Source: Chloroflexota bacterium (GTDB lineage: Bacteria; Chloroflexota; Dehalococcoidia; UBA2979). Taken from it: a stretch of DNA of 47,917 bases. The DNA is taken from contig QGNP01000009.1 of the NCBI GenBank assembly GCA_003228125.1, positions 1 to 47,917 on the forward strand, in the 5' to 3' direction. Numbering within the stretch: the stretch's first letter is position 1; the number at the start of each line of letters is the position of its first letter. The notes below the pieces were generated by a model. That model was not told the origin of the DNA. It saw nothing but the letters and a program-made list of their open reading frames with translations, and searched no databases. The translations under genes were made by a program, and so were the position numbers. Below are positions 25,604 to 34,340 of the stretch, piece by piece.

Positions 25604-26982
25604 AAATCCTCACCAACTATTTTTCTCACATATCTTATTTTACCCAAATAAAATAAGATTGTTTTAGTAAATAAAAGAGCAGTAAACATTGAAATAATTA
25701 CTCCAATTGCAAGAGTAATCGCAAAGCCTTGTACCAGAGGAGCACTGAATGATCCCATGCCAGGCAATACAATGCCTCCACCTAATGAATATAAAATCAA
25801 ACACGTAATTAGAGTTGTTGCATTAGAATCTCTAATAGATGGCCATGCTCTATCAAATCCAGCTTCTAAAGAATTAACAAAGCTTCTTCCTAATCGCAAT
25901 TCTTCTTTCATTCTTTCAAAAATAAGAATATTGGCATCCACAGCCATTCCAACTGATAAAACAAAAGCTCCAAGACCAGCTAAAGTCAAGGTAATTGGCA
26001 CTAGCTTAAATATTGCTAAAGTAATTACAGAATATGACAACAAGGCAATGACAGAAACTGCACCCAGAGCACCATAGTATAAAACCATAAATAAACATAC
26101 TAAGACTAAGCCAAGCTGGCCAGCAATCAACGATCTATTAATTGAATCTTCTCCTAAAGTTGCGTCAACGCTTTGTTCAGAAAGTATCTGTAAATCAACC
26201 GGCAAAGAACCTGAATTTAATTGAATCACTAGCTGCCTAGCACGTGCAATCGATAATCCTGTAATCTGCCCTTGAGCAACTATAGTTGAATTTACTGTTG
26301 GAGCAGATAAAAGCTCTTTATCTAAAAATATAGCCAAAGGTTTACCAATAATTCTTGATGTAACTTGTTTAGATATTTCTGGTCCTTCTTTATGCCATTC
26401 AAATACAAGTGCTGGATTACCTAATTGATCAGATCCAACATAAGAATTTGCCTTCAACAAAGAGCCTTCCATTGCTATAATTTTATTATCAATCTCACCA
26501 TAAGCTTGAACAAATGTACCGCTTTCATCACATGACTCAGAAGCAAAAAGAGCAGTTGAAGCCGGCTCACAAAATTTTAATTTAGCAGTTCTTCCTAGTA
26601 AATCCCTGGCTTCACTCGTGCTTAATCCAGGCAATTGAATAGAAATTTTCTTCTGGTCTTGCTGTGTAATTTCTGCTTCAGAAACTCCTGAACCATCAAC
26701 TCGTTTACGTAAAATTTGAATAGTGCCTTCTACAACAGAGTCGACATCTCCGTCAAAATTTTCTGGAAAAATGGCTTCAAGTAATAACCGCGTACCACCT
26801 TGTAAATCTAATCCTAGTCTTAATGAATTTCTTTCAAATCCACTAATTGAAATACCACCTGCATCAGGCCACATTACTGAATCAGGAAGCCAAGATGGTG
26901 CAGATTTTGGTATAAATAAATAACTAGAAAAAGCTATTATGAAAAAGGAGAAAATTAGACTTAATAAATTACGAGTAAACAT
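25600..26982 (-). CDS. secD: Protein translocase subunit SecD
   Basis: A 460-residue SecD of ordinary bacterial length. The first helix is followed by RLGLDLQGGTRLLLE (about 56-70), the diagnostic start of the P1 domain. A middle domain contains LPGLSTSEARDLLGRTAKL, and the C-terminal six-helix core includes GMAVDANILIFERMKEELR, the classic SecD motif. It pairs with SecF, overlapping it by four bases, and follows yajC after 11 bp, the conserved yajC-secD-secF order. A perfect 11-bp-arm inverted repeat overlaps codons about 442-451. Confidence 0.97.
   Translation of the reverse strand: MFTRNLLSLIFSFFIIAFSSYLFIPKSAPSWLPDSVMWPDAGGISISGFERNSLRLGLDLQGGTRLLLEAIFPENFDGDVDSVVEGTIQILRKRVDGSGVSEAEITQQDQKKISIQLPGLSTSEARDLLGRTAKLKFCEPASTALFASESCDESGTFVQAYGEIDNKIIAMEGSLLKANSYVGSDQLGNPALVFEWHKEGPEISKQVTSRIIGKPLAIFLDKELLSAPTVNSTIVAQGQITGLSIARARQLVIQLNSGSLPVDLQILSEQSVDATLGEDSINRSLIAGQLGLVLVCLFMVLYYGALGAVSVIALLSYSVITLAIFKLVPITLTLAGLGAFVLSVGMAVDANILIFERMKEELRLGRSFVNSLEAGFDRAWPSIRDSNATTLITCLILYSLGGGIVLPGMGSFSAPLVQGFAITLAIGVIISMFTALLFTKTILFYLGKIRYVRKIVGEDL
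25632..25659. repeat. Perfect inverted repeat inside secD, 11-bp arms, 6-nt loop
   Basis: Arms atcttatttta (25632-25642) and taaaataagat (25649-25659) are complementary around cccaaa. It is near the 3' end of secD and just upstream of the secF start in the direction of transcription, so an mRNA hairpin here could affect secF translation. The stem is mostly A/T. Confidence 0.85.
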
Positions 26983-26993
26983 ATTTAGACTTT

Positions 26994-27296
26994 CTAATTT
27001 ATCATTATATCTTGTAAACTACTAAGAACACTATCATCAGTTATCAGTCTTTCAACAACTTCAGGATAAGAATATATAAATATTTCTTTATTCAATTTTA
27101 ACTTTAATAAACTTATACCATTTTCAGTAATAAAAATATCATCTATGACAGCAATGATCCCGCCAGAAATGACTACCTTGTTATTTTTTTTCAAAGATGA
27201 CATAGTTTTCTTTTTCTTTTTTTGATCATTCATTACAGGCCTTAGAAGGATAAAATAAAAAGCAATCATGATTATTAATAAATATAAAAATTCCAT
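26994..27296 (-). CDS. yajC: YajC-type preprotein translocase subunit
   Basis: A 100-residue protein with one N-terminal membrane helix (about 3-20) ending in FYFILLRPVMNDQKKKKK, the typical YajC junction, and a small cytoplasmic beta domain with VVISGGIIAVIDDI. YajC joins the SecDF sub-complex. Its identity is secured by the adjacent secD and secF. Confidence 0.95.
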   Translation of the reverse strand: MEFLYLLIIMIAFYFILLRPVMNDQKKKKKTMSSLKKNNKVVISGGIIAVIDDIFITENGISLLKLKLNKEIFIYSYPEVVERLITDDSVLSSLQDIMIN

Positions 27297-27322
27297 ATTA
27301 TCCTTCTAAGTGTCTAATAATT

Positions 27323-27823
27323 TTATTCATCATCCTGAACCCAATCAGTTCCATTTAATTTTAAAAGAGAATTCGGATCTCGAATCTTATCAATATATAA
27401 TGTTCCATAAAGATGATCAATTTCATGTTCTAGTACTTGAGCCAATAGATTATTAACTGCATGCATCTTAATTTTTTTATTTTTTTCATTGACTGCTTCA
27501 ACAGTAATTTCCATGCATCTCTCTGGATTGCCTCGATAACCAGGAACAGACAAGCATCCTTCATTATCAACAATTCTTTTACCCTTTATTTTTTTAATTT
27601 CTGGATTAATTATTGCAAATGGTTCATTTCCAGGAATATCTATAACAGCAATTGCCAAATTTATTCCAATTTGTGGAGCAGCTAATCCAACGCCCTGAGC
27701 CTTTGTCATTGAATAAAACATGCTTTCAATCAACAATCTTATATTTCTATCAATAGATTTAACTTGCTTGGCTTTTTTTCTTAAAACTGGATCTCCAAGA
27801 TATCTTATTGGACGAGCAATCAT
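27323..27823 (-). CDS. def: Peptide deformylase
   Basis: A 166-residue metalloenzyme that removes the formyl group from nascent N-termini. All three motifs are present: GVGLAAPQIG (44-53), EGCLSVPG (88-95, metal ligand C90) and HEIDHLYG (133-140, metal ligands H133 and H137 with catalytic E134). It sits 11 bp after priA on the same strand. def next to priA and fmt is a common arrangement, but fmt does not follow here; yajC does. Confidence 0.97.
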   Translation of the reverse strand: MIARPIRYLGDPVLRKKAKQVKSIDRNIRLLIESMFYSMTKAQGVGLAAPQIGINLAIAVIDIPGNEPFAIINPEIKKIKGKRIVDNEGCLSVPGYRGNPERCMEITVEAVNEKNKKIKMHAVNNLLAQVLEHEIDHLYGTLYIDKIRDPNSLLKLNGTDWVQDDE

Positions 27824-27834
27824 TTTTCCCTCAA

Positions 27835-30549
27835 TTAATTTATGTCTGCAGGATTAATATCAATTTGCCAACCTACAGGAATTATTATATCTTTAATTAA
27901 AAAATTAACATCTTTTCCTTTTAAAAAAATATTCCATCTATACTTATTATTAATTGTATCTTTTTGTGCTTTAATTGGTCCTAATATTTTAATATTATTT
28001 TTATCAATTTTTTTATCAAGCTCCTTATAATATCTATTTACTTCTTCAGCAGCATAACTACCATTTATATGCTTAAATTCAAATTTTATTAATTGGAAAA
28101 ATGGCGGATATTCATACAAAGATCTCCACTGTAATTCAGAAGAATAAAAATTATCAACTTGTCCAGATACTGCTTGTTGTATAGTAGTGTTTTTTGGATT
28201 AATTGCTTGAATTAAAACCCTACTCTCAGAATCATTGGAATCAACAAAATCAATTGTTTCTAATAATAATTGGAATAGTTTTTCTTTTGATTTATAATCA
28301 TATTCATTTTCATTATGATCCGGTAACAATAAACAAACAAACTTAGCATCTTTCAGCTCATTTATTTTTAATATTTTTTGAGTACCGACTACTATATCAG
28401 CATTTTTAATTGCTTCACTGAGTCTATCCAATGAACCATATTCAAACATTGAATCACTATCTAAACGTATCACATTTGTATTTGGGATTTTTTGTTTTAA
28501 AATATTTGTCACCATTTGAGTGCCAGCCCTTAAGGGGATATATTCACTTCTGCAAAATTTACATGAAGATAAAATAGTTTTTTTATGTCCGCATTGATAA
28601 CAACATAGCAAAATGCCACTATCTTTAATATTAGTAGAAATTTTTAATGGAGACATAGGAGAAGCGCATTTAGAACAATAAACTTTTGCGCCACATTTAC
28701 ATGCAAGATATCTTGCAAACCCTTTTCGATTAATCAAAATTATACTTTTAATATTTTTTTGAAAATTTTCTTCAATATATTCAATAATTTCTTCTGATAC
28801 TATATCTTTTGGATGTACAACATCACTAATTTGAATATTTGAAGTTACTGTTTTATGCCAGGCACGATATTTTCCTGAAGTCTGCAATATTTTTTTGATT
28901 TTGCCTGGTATATTAATTCTCTCAATATAGCCTTGATAAGACTTAAGCCATATTTCTGAATTAAATGTTGAAGTCAGATAAACAATAGTTATATTAAATT
29001 CTTTAGATAAATAATCTGCAATTTCACGTAAATCATATCTTGGCGCAGAGTAATTATTTTTATAAGAAAAATCAGCAGCATCATTAATTATTAATATTTT
29101 TAAATTAGTAATTGGTAAAAAAATACCGAATTTTGTCGATAATATTATATTATGCTTATTTGATTCAATATCGTCCCTAGTATCAAAGAATTTTTTTTTA
29201 GTAAAATCAGAATTTATTGCAATCATTTCAGAACCAAAAAAAACTTTGAATCTATCATACAAGGCATTTATTTGTGAAATTTCTGGGCACACAACTAATG
29301 CTTTAGAGGAACTGCTTGCAATGTCTTTTAATAAGTGAAGACAAATCTCTCTTTTGCCGGCATTCCGTGGTCCATAAAGAACAAAAGATTTGCCTAAATT
29401 TTTATCCACAGATTCTTGAATTTTATTAAATGCCAATTGTTGATTTTTTAAAAGATTGGTATCAATTTTTTTGTTAGTTATGCTATCTTGGAATTGATTT
29501 TTTGTTTTAATATCAATGTCAATAAATTTTATTAATCCATTTTTAAATAAATATTCCAATGCGAGCTTAGAATTATTTCCATAAAGATTATATATAGATT
29601 TTATATAGATATATGACTCTATGAAATTTGATTCCTCGATAAAAAAATCAAGTAATTTTTTACCGGTTTTTTCAATTGAATTAGCAGTGAGATTCCAAAT
29701 AGAATCATTATTTAATTTATTACGATGAAATTGGAAATTATTATCTTTTGTATTTTTACTTATAATCAATAAACTAACTAACTTATTAACTATCCTGGAT
29801 GTAAATAATTTAATTGCTTCATCGCAATCAACTATTTTATTTTTATTAAAATATCTAATACTTGCTGCAATCTTAGTCTGTTTGCTGCCTAAATTATTTT
29901 GTAAAAAAAACATTAAAGATTCTGTACTGGTCTTAATTTCTACAGCTTTTTGAGTTCTGGTTTTATGAATTGCATATGGCAATCGATATCCTTTTTTTAA
30001 TAAACCATATTCAATCAATTGTTCAATGTTACTATCAAATTTTACAGGAAATTTTTTTTTTAATTTTGTCATATCTACTGAATTATTATCAATCGATTTA
30101 TATATAGACATTAGTTCAGTAGATAAAGCATCACTATTATTACCAACTTTTCTAACATGCACTTTAGGTTTTTGATTAATGCCTGGTGGCAACATCATTG
30201 AAAATGTTTCCCAGGCAGGAGATAAATAGTAATTTAAAATCCATTTACCTACTTCTAAATTAAATTTAGGAATAGGACGTATGTCTTGAATGATGTCTTC
30301 TACAGGTCTTGTTTTTCCACTAAATCCAGGTAGATCAATGGGGCCTTCAACTATTATCCCTTGTAACATTCTTTTAGCAAATGGAACAAAAACGACATCT
30401 CCTGCATTAAGATTCATTTCATTTTTTATGTGATAACTAAACAACATTCTTGTAGGCCTGCCAGTGTTAACTGCAACCCTCACATATTTTCTATCGGAAA
30501 AATGATTAATTATTTTCTCTTTGAATTTAATATTCAATTTTATTACCAA
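27835..30549 (-). CDS. priA: PriA-like primosomal protein N' with degraded helicase motifs
   Basis: 904 residues, longer than most PriA (about 730-820). The N-terminal DNA-binding domain (about 18-130) has YVRVAVNTGRP and GDVVFVPFAKR. The extra length is in a poorly conserved middle region (about 135-365). The helicase core is degenerate: Walker A reads GPRNAGKR (393-400) where GxTGSGKT is expected, the DEEH box is replaced by NDAADFSYK (489-497), and the QVAGRAGR motif after FQLLLE (about 759-764) is absent. The zinc cysteines remain (C617, C619, C625, C628, C650, C653, C663, C666), with the first pair spaced CxC instead of CxxC. It is probably a structural restart factor without helicase activity. 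Confidence 0.85.
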   Translation of the reverse strand: MVIKLNIKFKEKIINHFSDRKYVRVAVNTGRPTRMLFSYHIKNEMNLNAGDVVFVPFAKRMLQGIIVEGPIDLPGFSGKTRPVEDIIQDIRPIPKFNLEVGKWILNYYLSPAWETFSMMLPPGINQKPKVHVRKVGNNSDALSTELMSIYKSIDNNSVDMTKLKKKFPVKFDSNIEQLIEYGLLKKGYRLPYAIHKTRTQKAVEIKTSTESLMFFLQNNLGSKQTKIAASIRYFNKNKIVDCDEAIKLFTSRIVNKLVSLLIISKNTKDNNFQFHRNKLNNDSIWNLTANSIEKTGKKLLDFFIEESNFIESYIYIKSIYNLYGNNSKLALEYLFKNGLIKFIDIDIKTKNQFQDSITNKKIDTNLLKNQQLAFNKIQESVDKNLGKSFVLYGPRNAGKREICLHLLKDIASSSSKALVVCPEISQINALYDRFKVFFGSEMIAINSDFTKKKFFDTRDDIESNKHNIILSTKFGIFLPITNLKILIINDAADFSYKNNYSAPRYDLREIADYLSKEFNITIVYLTSTFNSEIWLKSYQGYIERINIPGKIKKILQTSGKYRAWHKTVTSNIQISDVVHPKDIVSEEIIEYIEENFQKNIKSIILINRKGFARYLACKCGAKVYCSKCASPMSPLKISTNIKDSGILLCCYQCGHKKTILSSCKFCRSEYIPLRAGTQMVTNILKQKIPNTNVIRLDSDSMFEYGSLDRLSEAIKNADIVVGTQKILKINELKDAKFVCLLLPDHNENEYDYKSKEKLFQLLLETIDFVDSNDSESRVLIQAINPKNTTIQQAVSGQVDNFYSSELQWRSLYEYPPFFQLIKFEFKHINGSYAAEEVNRYYKELDKKIDKNNIKILGPIKAQKDTINNKYRWNIFLKGKDVNFLIKDIIIPVGWQIDINPADIN

Positions 30550-30589
30550 AGACTATTAATAAATAAAAAAGATAAAAAAGAAAATGCGA

Positions 30590-30931
30590 CTATTTTTTTT
30601 GTTTTAATCGAGCAGATTTACCAGTTCTGCCTCTTAAGAAATAAAGTTTTGCTCTACGCACTTTACCGCTTTGAAGAAAATCTACTTTTTCAACTCTATT
30701 GCTTTGCAAAGGAATTGTTCTTTCAACTCCAACACCTGAGGCTATTCTCCTAATAGTAATACTGCCATCTGTTCCATTACGTCTTCTAATAACAATACCT
30801 TCGAATGGCTGCAGTCTTTCTCTTTCACCTTCTACAATTCTATAATAAATCCTAACCTGATCTCCGGGTCGAATATCCTTCATATGAGGATTTGCATTAA
30901 TTGCAAGTTTGTCTAAAAAATTTTTATTCAT
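30590..30931 (-). CDS. rplS: 50S ribosomal protein L19
   Basis: A 113-residue L19, usual length. Recognisable parts are the IRPGDQVRIYYRIVEGERER core, FEGIVIRRR, the GVGVERTIPLQS strand and the basic tail RRAKLYFLRGRTGKSARL. It lies at the interface of the subunits. It follows trmD after 51 bp, the conserved trmD-rplS order, but rpsP and rimM, which usually precede trmD, are absent here. Confidence 0.98.
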   Translation of the reverse strand: MNKNFLDKLAINANPHMKDIRPGDQVRIYYRIVEGERERLQPFEGIVIRRRNGTDGSITIRRIASGVGVERTIPLQSNRVEKVDFLQSGKVRRAKLYFLRGRTGKSARLKQKK

Positions 30932-30982
30932 GAGATTATCTACTTCTATTACTTTCTTATTATTTTAAATAACTATACTCAC

Positions 30983-31729
30983 CTATAAATTATTGTACGT
31001 TTCGTCATTACTTTCAACTAACCATTTTTTTTCTTCGCTACTTAATTCTATTTTTTTTAATAAATCACTTCTGCGTAACCCAGTTTGAACTATACGTTGC
31101 TTCCTGCGCCATCGATTAATTTTTTTATGATCTCCAGACAATAACACTTCTGGAACTTCAAGTCCAAAAACAGATGATGGCTTAGTATACTGCGGATACT
31201 CTAGTAAATTATTAGAAAATGATTCTTCTAAAAGTGAATCAGGATCCCCTAGTGCTCCTGGAATTAATCTAGTAATAGCATCGATTACTGCTAACGAGGC
31301 TATTTCACCTCCAGAAAAAATTACATCTGCTAAAGAAATTTCTTGATCAACTGAATGATTAATTACTCTTTCATCAATCCCTTCATATTTTCCACAAATA
31401 ATAAGTATATTTTTTTTAGTAGCTAATTCTTTTGCAACTTCGTAATTAAATTGTTCTCCTAATGGAGTCATGAGGACAACATGCACATCATCTGATTGAA
31501 GACTAGAAATTTCATTAATAGAATTTATTAATGGTTCGGCCATCAAAACCATTCCTGGTCCACCACCATAAGAAGTATCATCAACTTGCTTGCGTTTTCC
31601 TTTACCCCATTTTCTAAGATCGTGTATCTCAACGTCAATAATATTTTGCTCAACAGCACGTCCAAGAATAGAGGAATTAAGAGGACTGGAATAAAAATCA
31701 GGAAAAAGGGTTAATACGTTAATTTTCAT
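30983..31729 (-). CDS. trmD: tRNA (guanine-N1-)-methyltransferase TrmD
   Basis: A 248-residue SPOUT methyltransferase that makes m1G37 in tRNAs to prevent frameshifting. Hallmarks are INVLTLFPDFYSSPL at the start, DDTSYGGGPGMVLMAEP, the trefoil-knot loop ICGKYEGIDERV, and the LPQYTKP-like LEYPQYTKPSSVFG region. GLRRSDLL near the C-terminus is also typical. Its ATG overlaps the stop of the mog-like gene by four bases. Confidence 0.98.
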   Translation of the reverse strand: MKINVLTLFPDFYSSPLNSSILGRAVEQNIIDVEIHDLRKWGKGKRKQVDDTSYGGGPGMVLMAEPLINSINEISSLQSDDVHVVLMTPLGEQFNYEVAKELATKKNILIICGKYEGIDERVINHSVDQEISLADVIFSGGEIASLAVIDAITRLIPGALGDPDSLLEESFSNNLLEYPQYTKPSSVFGLEVPEVLLSGDHKKINRWRRKQRIVQTGLRRSDLLKKIELSSEEKKWLVESNDETYNNL

Positions 31730-32238
31730 AAAAGTGGCTCAATATGCACATCATCATTTTTACCATTTACTTGCATTAGTAAATGATCTAATAAATCAAT
31801 AACTAAGACAAGGCTTTCACTAGCACCATTTAAACTTCCAGGCAAATTAATAATTACAGTACTATTTAATATGCCAGCAATACTCCTGCTTAATAGAGAA
31901 AATGGATTGATATCATGCCCCTTCATCCTCATGAATTCAGTAAGTCCAGGAATTTCTAAGTCAATAACTTCTCTTGTAACTTGCGGAGTTATATCTCTTT
32001 TAGATAATCCCGTACCTCCAATTGTTAAAATCAAATTAGCACTTTCCAAATCCTTATTTGACCATTTAATTAATAAATCTTTTAGTAAATCATACTCATC
32101 TGGAATAATTAATTTATTAATAACTTCAAAATTATTAGATATTAAGTTATTTTTAATAGCTTCACCTGCAGTATCACTAAATTGATTATTTGAAATACGA
32201 TCACTTAAAACAATCAAAAGAACTTTCCATTTATGCAT
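31726..32238 (-). CDS. Mog/MoaB-family molybdenum cofactor protein
   Basis: A 170-residue protein of the MoaB/MogA family, which binds molybdopterin and, in MogA, adenylates it before molybdenum insertion. It starts with VLLIVLSDRIS and DTAGEAI, then the signature TIGGTGLSKRDITPQVT, followed by IPGLTEFMRM and the INLPGSLNGASESL loop. This fold is shared by MogA, MoaB and the Cnx1 G domain, so the exact activity cannot be fixed. No other molybdenum-cofactor gene is nearby. It is the first gene of the minus-strand run and is divergent from mraZ; the intervening 214 bp carries the mraZ regulatory region. Confidence 0.85.
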   Translation of the reverse strand: MHKWKVLLIVLSDRISNNQFSDTAGEAIKNNLISNNFEVINKLIIPDEYDLLKDLLIKWSNKDLESANLILTIGGTGLSKRDITPQVTREVIDLEIPGLTEFMRMKGHDINPFSLLSRSIAGILNSTVIINLPGSLNGASESLVLVIDLLDHLLMQVNGKNDDVHIEPLL

Positions 32239-32351
32239 TTAATAATCAATTCATTATCTAACATAAATAATTCTACTCGAAATTTAATGTTTATATCAAT
32301 TCCTAGCAAATATTACTTATAGAAAAAATTAATACATTTCTTAGATAGTAC

Positions 32352-32380
32352 TTGTAGCAATTCAATCTATTTGGTACTTT
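32352..32380 (+). promoter_or_regulatory. Tentative promoter for the dcw cluster
   Basis: TTGTAG (32352-32357) and TACTTT (32375-32380) are 17 bp apart. Transcription would start near 32387, immediately before the GGG/CCC operator boxes, a position where MraZ could repress. Both hexamers are imperfect, so confidence is low. Confidence 0.25.
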
Positions 32381-32393
32381 AAATGATAAGAAA

Positions 32394-32428
32394 TGGGATT
32401 AAATGGGAGAAATACCCTACTATTCCCA
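32394..32428 (+). promoter_or_regulatory. MraZ operator: two TGGG boxes followed by two inverted boxes at 10-bp spacing
   Basis: TGGGA at 32394-32398 and TGGGA at 32404-32408 are direct repeats 10 bp apart, the known spacing of MraZ boxes. They are followed by ACCCT (32414-32418) and TCCCA (32424-32428), so GGG, GGG, CCC, CCC triplets recur every 10 bp at 32395, 32405, 32415 and 32425. The block lies 25 bp before the mraZ start. MraZ is known to autoregulate the dcw operon through TGGGN direct repeats; the inverted second pair is the unusual part. Confidence 0.75.
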
Positions 32429-32452
32429 ATATATACTTATAAGGTTGTAACC

Positions 32453-32857
32453 GTGTATTTTTTTGGTTCATTTGAATATGTTTCTGATAGTCGAGGCAGA
32501 GTATCTATTCCCCCTAGATACAGATCTGCATTTTTAAAAGGAGTCGTTATCAAAGAAAGCCCTGATACATGCTTAGAACTTTATACTATTGAAGGTTTCG
32601 AAGAAGAAACATCAAAAAGGCTTGGCGATCATGCTAGCAATAGGAAAAAAGAGGGTAGACAAGTTCGTAGAAATTTCTTAGCTGGAGCTTTTGAGATCGA
32701 TCTTGATTCTCAAGGAAGGATACTTATACCTCCCAAATTTAGAGAATACTTAGGTAATGAAAAAAATATTACTATTGTAGGATGTGGAGATTATATAGAA
32801 ATTTGGCCATCAAGTAATTGGAATAATGAAAAATTAATTAATAAAAAAGATGAATAA
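32453..32857 (+). CDS. mraZ: MraZ transcriptional regulator of the division and cell wall cluster
   Basis: 134 residues from the GTG at 32453, which has AAGG at 32441-32444 and gives the family-typical start FFGSFEYVSDSRGR. An in-frame ATG at 32393 would place 20 extra residues over the operator and is rejected. Two SpoVT/AbrB-like halves each contain the D-x-x-GR motif (DSRGRVSIP near 10-18 and DSQGRILIP near 83-91). MraZ forms a ring that binds repeated GGG boxes. The gene overlaps rsmH by eight bases and opens the dcw cluster. Confidence 0.95.
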   Translation: MYFFGSFEYVSDSRGRVSIPPRYRSAFLKGVVIKESPDTCLELYTIEGFEEETSKRLGDHASNRKKEGRQVRRNFLAGAFEIDLDSQGRILIPPKFREYLGNEKNITIVGCGDYIEIWPSSNWNNEKLINKKDE

Positions 32858-33794
32858 AAAAATAACACATAAATCTGTTATGACTGAAGAAGTCCTATCT
32901 TCACTTAATCTTGAAACAGGAAAAACATATATTGATGCTACTGTTGGCGCTGGAGGGCATTCTAAAGCTATGCTTGAAAGATGTCCAGATATAAAATTGA
33001 TAGCAATCGATCAAGATGAATCAGCAATATCCATCGCAAGTAATAATTTGAAAAAATTTAGTCAGTCTGTTTCTTTTTACAAAACAAACTTCGCAAACAT
33101 AGAGCAAATTCTACGTTCTAATGAAATTAAAGAGGTAAATGGAATCCTGTTTGACTTAGGAACATCTCAAATGCAACTAAACGATCATGCAAGAGGATTT
33201 TCGTTCAAAGAAAAAGATCCATTAGATATGAGAATGAATCAGAGCCAAGAAATTACTGCAGAAAAAATATTAAATACCTTTTCAGAATACGAACTATTCA
33301 AAATAATCAGTCAATATGGAGAAGAAAGATATAGTAAAAAAATTGCTAGGGCAATAGTTAATCGTCGACCACTTAACAATACTAAAGATCTTACTAATAT
33401 CATTTTATCAATATATTCAAAAAATAAGTCTAAAATACATCCGGCTACTAAAACATTCCAAGCGATTAGAATTGCTGTTAATAAAGAAACGGAAGTGCTA
33501 ACAGAAGCTTTAAATAAATCTTTAAAATTATTAAAAAAACCCGGTGGAAGATTAGTTGTAATTTCCTTTCATTCGATAGAGGACAGAATTGTAAAAACTA
33601 TTTTTAATAAAGAATCTGCTGCGTGTATTTGTACCAAAGAATTACCGATATGTGTTTGCAATCATGTTGCAACAATCAAAATCATTAACAAAAAAATTAT
33701 TAAACCATCGATTAAAGAAATTCATAACAATCCTTCCTCAAGATCTGCAAGATTACGAATAGCTGAAATAATCAATAAAAGAAAGGCAAGCTAA
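32850..33794 (+). CDS. rsmH: 16S rRNA (cytosine-1402-N4) methyltransferase RsmH
   Basis: A 314-residue SAM methyltransferase (MraW) acting on C1402 of 16S rRNA. The opening HKSVMTEEVLSSLN, the SAM loop DATVGAGGHSKAML, ILFDLGTSQMQLN, FQAIRIAVNKE and VISFHSIEDRIVK are family landmarks. A Cys-containing insertion (CICTKELPICVC, about 256-267) near the C-terminus is also typical. It overlaps mraZ at the start and shares one base with the ftsL start (TAATG). Confidence 0.97.
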   Translation: MNKKITHKSVMTEEVLSSLNLETGKTYIDATVGAGGHSKAMLERCPDIKLIAIDQDESAISIASNNLKKFSQSVSFYKTNFANIEQILRSNEIKEVNGILFDLGTSQMQLNDHARGFSFKEKDPLDMRMNQSQEITAEKILNTFSEYELFKIISQYGEERYSKKIARAIVNRRPLNNTKDLTNIILSIYSKNKSKIHPATKTFQAIRIAVNKETEVLTEALNKSLKLLKKPGGRLVVISFHSIEDRIVKTIFNKESAACICTKELPICVCNHVATIKIINKKIIKPSIKEIHNNPSSRSARLRIAEIINKRKAS

Positions 33795-34321
33795 TGGTTT
33801 TAGCGATACCAAAATCAGAAAAAATATATTCTGATAATAAGAAAATATATAAAAAAACTAAAAATTCTAATAAAAAATTATTAAAACAAAATAATATTAT
33901 GCCTTATATATTTATTTCTGTAGTTATTTGCATAATAGGAATCATCCAAGTCTATAACACCAATACACTCACAACTATAGGTTACGAAACAACAAATTTA
34001 AAAAAACAAACTAGCAATTTTAAAGCCGAAATAGCTGAACTTGAATCTGAAATAGCACAATTAGTTGACATAGATAGGATTAGAGATATTGCAACCAATA
34101 ACCTAGGAATGATTGAACAAAAACCAATTATTTCACTTCGATCAACAATACCATTAGAAATAACTACTTTTGTCCCTGAAAAATATAAGAGCACCGTAAT
34201 AAATAATGGTAATGAACTATTAAAAAACAACGACGCTAGTCATTTAATCAAGCAATTATTTGTTGATTTTGTAGGTTTGATAGGGAACGCAAAAAACCTA
34301 ATACTTACTTTAATAAAATAG
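33794..34321 (+). CDS. ftsL: FtsL/DivIC-like cell division protein
   Basis: 175 residues. A basic cytoplasmic tail (1-36) and one membrane helix (about 37-53) lead into a coiled coil (about 65-95) with Leu/Ile heptads, then the INTERMIT-like DIDRIRDIATNNLGMI (about 92-107), as in FtsL/DivIC. It would bind FtsQ and FtsB-type partners and activate FtsWI. It is longer than usual FtsL (about 100-120) because of a C-terminal extension ending in a hydrophobic segment (about 150-172) that could be membrane-associated. Position between rsmH and ftsI supports the call, since sequence conservation in this family is low. Confidence 0.8.
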   Translation: MVLAIPKSEKIYSDNKKIYKKTKNSNKKLLKQNNIMPYIFISVVICIIGIIQVYNTNTLTTIGYETTNLKKQTSNFKAEIAELESEIAQLVDIDRIRDIATNNLGMIEQKPIISLRSTIPLEITTFVPEKYKSTVINNGNELLKNNDASHLIKQLFVDFVGLIGNAKNLILTLIK

Positions 34322-34340
34322 GGGAAGAAAAGAGGTAAAA

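Noticed and set aside
32239-32392. Possible tRNA or small RNA in the mog-mraZ gap
   Set aside because: No cloverleaf pairing or conserved T-loop/anticodon arrangement can be drawn.
32393-32452. In-frame ATG extension of mraZ
   Set aside because: It would place coding sequence over the operator boxes and add residues absent from the family; the GTG at 32453 has its own ribosome binding site.
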